DNA of 64,000 nucleotides from Merdimmobilis hominis. GTDB lineage: Bacteria > Bacillota > Clostridia > Oscillospirales > Ruminococcaceae. Under the pieces are notes generated by a model. It was not told the origin of the DNA, did not search any database, and saw only the letters and a program-made list of their open reading frames with translations. Position 1 is the stretch's first letter, and the number at the start of each line of letters is the position of its first letter. A program made the position numbers and the translations under genes. Location of the stretch: NCBI RefSeq assembly GCF_021109255.1, contig NZ_JAJODG010000001.1. One strand, written 5' to 3'. Shown one piece after another: positions 25,414 to 32,779 of the stretch.

Positions 25414-26721
25414 TTATTCTTCGCTGAGGGCCTCAATGGGGATGAGGGAGGCCGCTTGTTTTGCCGGGTAGAAACCGAAGACTGTCCCAGTGACCATGGC
25501 AAACACCAAGGCCAGCAGGATGCCCAGGACGCTGCTTTCCACCCGGATACCGAACTTTTCCAGCACCGGCATCAACAGCAAGCTGACGATGACGCCGATT
25601 ACCCCGCCGAAGACGCTGATCATGTTGGCCTCGGCCAAAAACTCCAGCAGGATGTCCTTGCGGGAACAGCCCAGGGCCTTTAGGATGCCGATTTCCCGGG
25701 TGCGCTCCTTGACAGTGACAAACAGCACGTTCATAATGCCGATGCCCCCCACCACAAAAACGATGCTGGCCATGGACACCAGCAGCAGGGTCATCGTCTT
25801 GGTGGAGGCGGTGGCCGCCTCCATCTTGCTGCCTGCGTCGCTGATGGTGAAACTGGCTCCGGGGTAGCTCTGGTTGAGGACAGTGCCCACGTTGGCCACA
25901 ATTTCCTCCACGTCATTTACATCCTCCGCAACCACGGTGATGGTGGGGCGGACACCCCGCCCCAGCACGTATTTAAGGCCGGTGGAGTAAGGGATGAATA
26001 CCGCGCTGTCTGGGCTGACGCCGGAGGCCATGGAGCCCATCTCCTGGAGGACGCCGGCCACAGTGTAGTTGCGGTCGTCGATGACGATGGTGTTGTCAAA
26101 AGCCTCCATAGGGGAGCCGAAAATCTCCACCGCCAGGTCGTAGCCGATGACTGCCACCTTAGAGACGTTTTCATCGTCTTCCTCGGTGATAAAGTCCCCG
26201 ATGGCCAGGGAAAGGTTGCTCACATCGGCAAATTCTGGTTTGACGGCGGCCATGGTGGCGGTGGTGGATTCCTCCAGGTCGCCGCCCATCACCGTCGCGC
26301 TGCCGGTGGCGCTGATGGTGCCGGAGACGATGCCGGGCACAAAGAGGAGGATATCCTCCAAGTCCTCTTCGTCTAGTTCCACTGAGCGGATGTTGGTCTG
26401 CATGCCGAAGCCGCCTCCACCAGGCATGCCGCCTCCCCCGCCGAAGCCTCCTCCTCCGCGGTTGCCTCCTCCGCCCATCATCATGCCGCCGCCAAAGCCG
26501 CCGCGGCCGCCGGTGGACGAGGAGGAGTAGCTGATCTCCACAGCGCCAGCGGAGAGGTTTTTGAACTGATCTTCCACATCCTTTTGGCTTCCTTGGCCGA
26601 TGGCGATGACCAGGACAATGGTGGCCGCTCCCACGATGATGCCCAGGGAGGTGAGCATGACCTTCCGCTTGTTTTCCAGGATGTTGATCCAAACCAGGTT
26701 AAAAATCTCTTTCAGGATCAT
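25414..26721 (-). CDS. MacB-type ABC exporter permease with Gly/Met-rich extracellular loop
   Basis: The 435-aa protein has the MacB/FtsX layout: an N-terminal helix after WINILENKRKVMLTSLGIIVG, a large extracellular MacB_PCD domain, then three helices in the C-terminal FtsX domain. The last part contains TVKERTREIGILKALGCSRKDIL, which contacts the ATPase. About residues 70-110 are an almost pure Gly/Met/Phe/Arg stretch inserted in the extracellular domain, which is unusual for MacB. The start overlaps the adaptor stop (ATGA), so translation is coupled. Confidence 0.9.
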   Translation of the reverse strand: MILKEIFNLVWINILENKRKVMLTSLGIIVGAATIVLVIAIGQGSQKDVEDQFKNLSAGAVEISYSSSSTGGRGGFGGGMMMGGGGNRGGGGFGGGGGMPGGGGFGMQTNIRSVELDEEDLEDILLFVPGIVSGTISATGSATVMGGDLEESTTATMAAVKPEFADVSNLSLAIGDFITEEDDENVSKVAVIGYDLAVEIFGSPMEAFDNTIVIDDRNYTVAGVLQEMGSMASGVSPDSAVFIPYSTGLKYVLGRGVRPTITVVAEDVNDVEEIVANVGTVLNQSYPGASFTISDAGSKMEAATASTKTMTLLLVSMASIVFVVGGIGIMNVLFVTVKERTREIGILKALGCSRKDILLEFLAEANMISVFGGVIGVIVSLLLMPVLEKFGIRVESSVLGILLALVFAMVTGTVFGFYPAKQAASLIPIEALSEE

Positions 26722-28154
26722 TTGCTGCTCACCTTGCTTTCGATGAGCACAATATCCCCTTCGTTGACCCCGCTCTGGATTTCCACGTTGCTGCCGTCGG
26801 AGAATCCGGTGGTCACCTCGGTTTTCACCGCCTCGCCGTTTTCATCCTTGATCTTGACGTAGGGTTTGCCGTCCTCCACCGTGACCGCCCGGTTGGAGAC
26901 GTAGATGACATCCTCCACCTGCTTGGATACAAAGGTGACGGTGGCACTCATCCCGTTGAAGATGCCGCTGGTGTCCCCCTGCAATTGGACGGTGACAGCA
27001 TAGCTGACGGTGGAGGTGCCGCCCATAGCGGGCGAAGTGGAAATGGAGTAGATAACGGCGTCGTAGTACGTGTCTTCAAAGGCGCTGAGGACCACCTGGG
27101 CAGGGTCGCCGATTTCCAGGCTGCCGATGTCCTCCTGATCCACCGAGACCGAGACGTAGACCACATCGGTGTTGCCGATGACCGCAAGGGGGGAACTGGT
27201 GAGGGAGTCGGTGTTTTTGATCTTGTCCCCCACAGCATAATTCACCGACATGACGGTGCCGTCACTGGTGGCGGTGATAATGCCATCGGCCAGGTAAGAG
27301 GCCGCTTCGTCGATGTCGCTCTGGAGCTCCTCCACCTTGAGCTGGGCGGTCTGCACCTTGGCCTCCAACTCGGCGATGGTGTTCTCATACAGGGCGTCGG
27401 CGGTGTCGCTCTTGATCAAGTTTTGGCGCATGGTCAGCTCCGCTTTCTTTTTGCCCTGCTCTGCATTGATTTCCGCCTGGTGGTATTTCAGGGTCAGGGT
27501 GTCGATCTGGGTGTCCAGGTCGTCGATCATATCCTCCAATTCATCGTCGGTCAGTTCTTTGTAGTTGTTGTATTTGTCCTCGTTGATCTCTTTGCCGTCC
27601 AGAATTTTCTGGTAATAGCTCCTCTTCTGCTTGGCGTCTAAGAGGTTCTGGCTGGCGGTTTCCAAATCCAGCTCCAGCTGGGCCACCTCTAGGTCGTATT
27701 CCTCCTGGGCGCTGGTGGCGTATCCCAGGTTGGTCTCCCGGTCCAGCTGGGCCTGCAAGGTTTCGGTAGTCAGGTTGTTTTGGGCCTTTTGCAGATCCAA
27801 TTGGGCGGTGACCAGTTCGATCTCCTTCTGGTTCATCTCCTCCTGGAGGCTGCTCACCGAGATTTTGGCGATGGGGTCCCCTTTCTGCACCTTTTGGCCG
27901 GTGACTACATAAATCTCCTCAATGGTGGCGGTTTGGTCAAAGTTGACCTTTACCTCTTGGATGGAGGCGATGCCCGTTTCGCTGATGCCGGCGGTCAGTG
28001 TGCCCCGCTCCGCAGTGGTCTCCTTGTAAACGGTCTCGGTTTTGTTGCTGCCGGTGGAAAACGCAGTGAGCACCACTGTGCCGGCAAGCGCCAGGGCCAC
28101 CGCAGCCAATACAATGGATTTTTGCCGGCCCGTGAAGTTTTTCCTCTCTTCCAT
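26718..28154 (-). CDS. Membrane fusion / periplasmic adaptor-type subunit of MacAB-like exporter (HlyD family)
   Basis: The 478-aa protein is anchored by one N-terminal helix (SIVLAAVALALAGTVVLTAF). It has a split lipoyl domain (VKVNFDQTATIEEIYVVTGQ, and later ADGIITATSDGTVMSVNYAV), separated by a long coiled coil of about 170 residues rich in Glu, Gln and Lys. Beta-barrel and membrane-proximal domains end the protein. In a Gram-positive it would span the wall and not join an outer-membrane channel. ATG 28154 follows GAGGAGG. It is the first gene of the exporter operon. Confidence 0.9.
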   Translation of the reverse strand: MEERKNFTGRQKSIVLAAVALALAGTVVLTAFSTGSNKTETVYKETTAERGTLTAGISETGIASIQEVKVNFDQTATIEEIYVVTGQKVQKGDPIAKISVSSLQEEMNQKEIELVTAQLDLQKAQNNLTTETLQAQLDRETNLGYATSAQEEYDLEVAQLELDLETASQNLLDAKQKRSYYQKILDGKEINEDKYNNYKELTDDELEDMIDDLDTQIDTLTLKYHQAEINAEQGKKKAELTMRQNLIKSDTADALYENTIAELEAKVQTAQLKVEELQSDIDEAASYLADGIITATSDGTVMSVNYAVGDKIKNTDSLTSSPLAVIGNTDVVYVSVSVDQEDIGSLEIGDPAQVVLSAFEDTYYDAVIYSISTSPAMGGTSTVSYAVTVQLQGDTSGIFNGMSATVTFVSKQVEDVIYVSNRAVTVEDGKPYVKIKDENGEAVKTEVTTGFSDGSNVEIQSGVNEGDIVLIESKVSSK

Positions 28155-28292
28155 GGATAATCCTCCTCTAATGCCCGGCAGGTACGGGCAATTCTCAAGT
28201 TTCTGGGGTTTGATCATGCTTGTAAGGATATTCCTGGAATGTGACTGCCCTCTGAACAAGGGGGAAGTTGTTTGTGAAAACAAGGGGATTTC

Positions 28293-28313
28293 TTTGACAC
28301 AATTTGTGTCAAA
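28293..28313. promoter_or_regulatory. Palindromic operator candidate upstream of the exporter operon
   Basis: TTTGACACAA followed by TTTGTGTCAAA is a near-perfect 21-base palindrome, about 140 bases before the adaptor start. It contains TTGACA on each strand, so a bound repressor could block a -35 box. No regulator gene is adjacent. Confidence 0.55.
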
Positions 28314-28399
28314 ATCCGGTTTTTGCTTTTTTATATTTTATTATTGTATTGCAGGGCTCTCATATAACCTGGTATTTAGGGGCTATGCCTGCCCCTAAG

Positions 28400-28915
28400 A
28401 CCCCAGGCCCTCCTTTCTTGCAGAAGAAAGGAGGCGAAAGACTGCCGGGGAGACCCCGGTCCCCCTTCGCGGCAATGAGTGCGCTCGGAAAATCCTTCTT
28501 AGAGGCTCTCCACGCCTCGAGCGAAGGATTTTTCCGCTGGCGCGGATTCCCTCGCGGGGCTGCAAAGGGTCTATTTTTCTTGGTAGCCCTACCCAGGGAC
28601 AGGGGGAGTTTTGAGGGGGGCCGGACTTCGACTGTGCCGCGAGTAGTTCGGCCCCCCTTAAATGCGCTTTTGGTCAAGGCTTTTTCGCACAAAAAGCCTT
28701 GCGCGGGTGTGGGGGCGCGTGCCCCCACAAACCAATTTCAAGATGGAATCTTGATAAAGCCCTCCTGGCCGGGGGTGCGGGGGCTGGAAGCCCCAGGAAA
28801 CCAGGGTTGCAGGGGTCGCCCTGCATACTCCCTGTGCCGGGGGTGCAAGAGGCCGGCACGAGGGCCCCTCGTACCTGCGGGGTGGCGCCCTGCAAAACCA
28901 CTGCAAGATGGAATC
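28400..28915. repeat. GC-rich cluster of inverted repeats
   Basis: Consecutive dyads include CTCCTTTCTTGCAGAAGAAAGGAG, written here only as its arms CTCCTTTCTT/AAGAAAGGAG, and AAATCCTTC...GAAGGATTT, GGGGGGCCG...CGGCCCCCC, AAGGCTTTTT...AAAAAGCCTT and GTGGGGGC...GCCCCCAC. CAAGATGGAATC occurs twice, at about 28739 and 28904, bounding a roughly 165-base GC-rich block. No reading frame has a start signal. It resembles an accumulation of small non-coding repeats. Confidence 0.55.
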
Positions 28916-28943
28916 AGAGAAAAGCGTTTGGGAGGAACACGAA

Positions 28944-29201
28944 ATGGAGAACAATTTAAAAGAGAGATGGGAACAGATCAAGGAGTTGCTTTTGGAATTG
29001 CCAGAAGAGGCGCGATGCTCACTTTGGTGGGTGCTTACCCATCCGGATGAGGTCAGGGAGATGTGCGAAATGGAGGAGATGTCGGAAGAAGAGATGAAAA
29101 TGTTTGAAGAGGAGGCCATTGCCAAAAGGGATTACACCATGCTTGCTTTGCTCAGCGCCGCCAAATACTTTCAAAAGAAGAAGGAAGAGGAAAAGAAATA
29201 A
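28944..29201 (+). CDS. Small charged helical protein, unknown function (85 aa)
   Basis: The product begins MENNLKERWEQIKELLLELP and ends in a Lys/Glu-rich tail (KKKEEEKK). It is almost wholly charged or helical, with a Met/Glu-rich middle and no signal or membrane segment. The family is unrecognised. ATG 28944 lies eight bases after GGGAGG; an in-frame ATG at 28908 has no ribosome site. It is followed at once by a strong terminator, which supports real expression. Confidence 0.65.
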   Translation: MENNLKERWEQIKELLLELPEEARCSLWWVLTHPDEVREMCEMEEMSEEEMKMFEEEAIAKRDYTMLALLSAAKYFQKKKEEEKK

Positions 29202-29248
29202 AAAGGGACTCCCCCACAGCCCGGCGGCCATGAGGGAGTCCCTTTTTA
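29200..29248. terminator. Bidirectional terminator
   Basis: AAAAAGGGACTCCC pairs with GGGAGTCCCTTTTT around a GC-rich loop, between the small plus-strand gene and convergent ppdK. Confidence 0.9.
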
Positions 29249-29276
29249 TAGAATGGCAAGAAACGAGTTGGAACGG

Positions 29277-31910
29277 TTAACGGGGGAAGCGGATGGCAGC
29301 CTGTGCCGCAGCAAGGCGGGCCACCGGTACCCGGAAGGGAGAGCAGGAGACGTAGTCCAGGCCCACTCTGTGGAAGAACTCCACCGAGCTGGGGTCGCCG
29401 CCGTGCTCGCCGCAGATACCCAGATGGATGTCGGGGCGGGTCTTGCGGCCCAGCTGGACGCCCATCTCCACCAGTTTGCCCACGCCTTTTTGGTCGATGC
29501 GGGCAAAGGGATCCTGCTCATACAGCTTTTTGTCGTAGTAGACGCCCAGGAAGCGGCCGGCGTCATCGCGGCTGAAGCCCATGCACATCTGGGTCAGGTC
29601 GTTGGTGCCGAAGCTGAAGAACTCAGCCTCCTGTGCAATCTCATCGGCGGTGAGGGCCGCTCTGGGAACCTCCACCATGGTGCCCACCAGGTAATCCACC
29701 TTGGAGCCCACTTCGTCGAACAATTTATTGGCAGTATCCACGATAATGGATTTCACATAGGCAAGCTCTTTGACCTCACCGGCCAGAGGAACCATGATCT
29801 CGGGGACGATCTTCCAGTCGGGGTGCTTCTTGGAGACGTTGATAGCCGCTTCCAGGATGGCGCGGGTCTGCATCTCGGCGATCTCAGGGTAGGAGACAGC
29901 CAGGCGGCAGCCGCGGTGGCCCATCATGGGGTTGAACTCGTGCAGGGAGGTGATGGTATCTTTGACCTCCACCGCAGAGAGGCCCATCTCCCCGGCGATT
30001 TCCTCGATGTCGGATTCCTCTTTGGGGAGGAACTCGTGCAGCGGGGGATCCAGCAGGCGGATGGTGACCGGCAGGCCGTGCATCACTTCGAAGATGCCTT
30101 CAAAGTCACCGCGCTGCATGGGGAGAAGTTCCGCGAGGGCTTTTCTTCTCTGCTCCTCGGTCTTGGAGAGGATCATCTTGCGCATGGGGCGGATGCGGTC
30201 CGCGCCGAAGAACATGTGCTCGGTACGGGTCAAACCGATGCCCTCTGCGCCGAAGTCCAGAGCCTGCTGGGCGTCTTGGGGGGTGTCCGCATTGGTGTGG
30301 ATGCCCAATTGGCGAATCTCATCCGCCCAGCCCATGAGTCGGCCGAAGTCGCCGCTGATGGTGGCGGGAACGGTCTTGATGGCCTCGCCATAGATGTTGC
30401 CGGTGGTGCCGTCCAGGGAGATGTAGTCCCCCTCGTGGATGGTCTTGCCGCCCAGCTGGAACAGCTTTTCATCCTCGTGGATGACAATGTCGCCGCAGCC
30501 GGCCACACAGCAGGTGCCCATGCCCCGAGCAACCACCGCCGCGTGGGAGGTCATGCCGCCCCGGGCAGTCAGAATACCCTGGGATACATGCATGCCTTCA
30601 ATGTCCTCAGGGGAGGTCTCCAGGCGGACCAGAACCACAGGGTCCCCGGTCTCCTCGATCATCTTCACCGCGTCGGCAGCGGAGAAGGCCACACGGCCGC
30701 AGGCGGCGCCGGGAGAGGCGGGCAGAGCGGAGCCGATGGGTTTAGCCGCTTTCAGGGCGGCGGGGTCAAACTGGGGATGGAGCAGGGCGTCCAGGGATTT
30801 GGGGTCTACCATAAGGACGGCCTCTTCCTTGGTGATCATCCCTTCATCCACCAGGTCGCAGGCGATCTTCAGGGCGGCGGCGGCGGTGCGCTTGCCGTTC
30901 CGGGTCTGGAGCATATAAAGCTTGCCCCGCTCGATGGTGAACTCCATGTCCTGCATGTCGTGGTAGTGTTTTTCCAGTTTTTCCGCGATAGCGGCAAACT
31001 GTTCATACACCTCGGGCATGACGTCCCGCAGCTGGTCGATGGTCTGGGGGGTGCGGATGCCGGCGACCACGTCCTCGCCCTGGGCGTTCATCAGGAATTC
31101 GCCGTACAGTTTTTTCTCACCGGTGGCGGGGTTGCGGGTGAAAGCCACGCCGGTGCCGGAGGTGTCGCCCATATTGCCGTAAGCCATGGACTGGACATTG
31201 ACTGCGGTGCCCCAAGAGGAGGGGATGTCGTTCATCCGGCGGTAGTAGATGGCGCGAGGGTTATCCCAGGAGCGGAAGACCGCTTTGATGGCGCCCATCA
31301 GCTGCTCTCTGGGGTCGGAGGGGAAGTCTTCCTTCATCATCTCTTTGTAAGCAGCTTTGAAGAGGGAGACCAGCTCTTTCATATCGGCGGCAGTCAGCTC
31401 GGTGTCGTGCTGGACGCCCCGTTTTTCCTTCATCTCGTCGATGATCCGCTCAAAGTGGGATTTGGGAAGCTCGCAGACCACGTCGGAATACATTTGGATA
31501 AACCGGCGGTAGGAATCGTAGGCGAACCGCTCGTTCTGGGTCAGGGCAGAGAGGCCCTCCACCACTTCATCGTTGAGGCCCAGGTTGAGGATGGTGTCCA
31601 TCATGCCGGGCATGGAAGCGCGGGCGCCGGAGCGGACCGACACCATGAGGGGGTTTTCCTTGGAGCCAAAGGTTTTGCCGGTCATCTCCTCCAAGGTTTT
31701 GAGGTATGTAAAGATCTCCGCTTCAATTTCGGGGGCAATGGTCTTGCCATCCTCATAATAGCGGGTGCAGGCCTCGGTGGTAACGGTAAAGCCCTGGGGA
31801 ACAGGCATGCCCAGGTTGGTCATCTCCGCCAAGTTGGCGCCTTTGCCGCCCAGCAGTTCCCGCATTTTGCCGTTGCCTTCGGAAAACAGGTAAACGTATT
31901 TTGCACTCAT
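29277..31910 (-). CDS. ppdK: Pyruvate, phosphate dikinase
   Basis: PpdK interconverts pyruvate, ATP and phosphate with PEP, AMP and pyrophosphate, and links glycolysis and gluconeogenesis in anaerobes. The 877-aa protein has the full set of domains. An ATP-grasp region starts LLGGKGANLAEM, the phosphohistidine domain has GGMTSHAAVVARGMGT, and the C-terminal PEP/pyruvate barrel has GTNDLTQM and the catalytic Cys in GICGEHGGDP. The length is normal. ATG 31910 is preferred; a GTG directly before it at 31913 is the other option. It is monocistronic. Confidence 0.96.
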   Translation of the reverse strand: MSAKYVYLFSEGNGKMRELLGGKGANLAEMTNLGMPVPQGFTVTTEACTRYYEDGKTIAPEIEAEIFTYLKTLEEMTGKTFGSKENPLMVSVRSGARASMPGMMDTILNLGLNDEVVEGLSALTQNERFAYDSYRRFIQMYSDVVCELPKSHFERIIDEMKEKRGVQHDTELTAADMKELVSLFKAAYKEMMKEDFPSDPREQLMGAIKAVFRSWDNPRAIYYRRMNDIPSSWGTAVNVQSMAYGNMGDTSGTGVAFTRNPATGEKKLYGEFLMNAQGEDVVAGIRTPQTIDQLRDVMPEVYEQFAAIAEKLEKHYHDMQDMEFTIERGKLYMLQTRNGKRTAAAALKIACDLVDEGMITKEEAVLMVDPKSLDALLHPQFDPAALKAAKPIGSALPASPGAACGRVAFSAADAVKMIEETGDPVVLVRLETSPEDIEGMHVSQGILTARGGMTSHAAVVARGMGTCCVAGCGDIVIHEDEKLFQLGGKTIHEGDYISLDGTTGNIYGEAIKTVPATISGDFGRLMGWADEIRQLGIHTNADTPQDAQQALDFGAEGIGLTRTEHMFFGADRIRPMRKMILSKTEEQRRKALAELLPMQRGDFEGIFEVMHGLPVTIRLLDPPLHEFLPKEESDIEEIAGEMGLSAVEVKDTITSLHEFNPMMGHRGCRLAVSYPEIAEMQTRAILEAAINVSKKHPDWKIVPEIMVPLAGEVKELAYVKSIIVDTANKLFDEVGSKVDYLVGTMVEVPRAALTADEIAQEAEFFSFGTNDLTQMCMGFSRDDAGRFLGVYYDKKLYEQDPFARIDQKGVGKLVEMGVQLGRKTRPDIHLGICGEHGGDPSSVEFFHRVGLDYVSCSPFRVPVARLAAAQAAIRFPR

Positions 31911-32779
31911 CACTAATCACCTTTTCACTTTCATGTTTTGTGTAAGCGTCTTGCGCTAAGGTTTCGTTCGATCCCTACTCCGTCCCCACCCACGTCGGAG
32001 GGCGGCCCCATCTTGCCAAAAGCAGGGTGGTGTTGTCCGTTTCCTTTGCTTCATATTATACCAAAGCCCCCCAAGAAATGCCATATCTTTTTTACAGAGG
32101 TTTTACACAGCAGTAGAAAAGCGAAAGACAAATTCGCCAATTTTCGTCCGCCTTTGCGGGAAATGAAAAGACGTAACCCGGATGGAAAATGACCTATAAA
32201 AGCTGTTAAAATGCAAATTTTTTATAAATGAAAGATGAATTTTGTTTTTTAAGTTAAAATATTTTTGGCAGTATTCTGTTTTTGGAAAGTGATCGATTTT
32301 GCGGTTTAGCGCATGAAATTTGTTTTTCACTGAAGGACATAAGAGGAGATTTAGTGGTAATATTGCACAAATTTTATATAGTTGTGATGTGATATTCACG
32401 AGTACTACATTTCGGCGTTTTAAATAATAAAATCCCATAGAAATTGAACTGTATTGATGAAAGCCATAAGAAAAACCAATACCCCCTATTGGTTTTTCAC
32501 TTTTTTCTCGGGAAGGTGCCCTGCCGGCGGGAAATGTGTTACAATGGTCGCGAGGCGATCATTGGCGCGGGCCCTGTGGCGGAGCGCCCGTAGAAATGAT
32601 CATTGGGGAAGGAACCTTCTCAGGGCCGGGCTCTCCCCGTCCTACAGATTTTCATGATACAATTGCAGGAACTCTCCCTGCGAGAGGGTCTGCCAGCGCA
32701 GCCTATCCCCTCTCCCACCGGTGTCCGTCCTTTGTACGGGAACCCGCTGGGAATTTTAACCGTGAAAGGAGCGTCTGCC
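31911..32779. other. Long intergenic region between ppdK and kdpD, no gene seen
   Basis: The first 170 bases are the ppdK upstream region; TATAAT on the minus strand at 32054-32059 may be its -10 box. From about 32160 to 32460 the DNA is sharply AT-rich compared with its surroundings. A hairpin with AAACCAA/TTGGTTT lies near 32472-32500, then a family-2 repeat at 32530-32566. The 111-codon minus-strand frame at 32103-32438 looks accidental. Confidence 0.45.
32530..32566 (+). repeat. Promoter-like palindromic repeat, family 2 (copy 2)
   Basis: TGTGTTACAATGGTCGCGAG continues into GCGATCATTGG. The box TACAAT and the dyad TGGTCGC/GCGATCA match the copies at 20453-20488 and 48322-48360. It may act as the promoter of kdpD, with a leader of about 230 bases. 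Confidence 0.65.

Larger units (their letters stand above)
28155..28943. other. Long intergenic region, palindromic operator and hairpin-rich DNA, no gene seen
   Basis: The left part holds the upstream region of the exporter operon with a perfect palindrome at 28293-28313. From about 28380 to 28915 the sequence is very GC-rich and built of successive inverted repeats. Frames in it are long only because of base composition and have no ribosome sites. Confidence 0.55.

Noticed and set aside
28304..29050. A 248-codon plus-strand frame
   Set aside because: It spans the inverted-repeat cluster and is open only because of base composition; the real gene start is at 28944 in another frame.
29253..31916. 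An 887-codon open frame opposite ppdK
   Set aside because: It is the mirror of a certain gene, with no ribosome site and no recognisable domain.
32103..32438. A 111-codon minus-strand frame in the AT-rich gap
   Set aside because: It has low-complexity composition, no ribosome site and no family resemblance.
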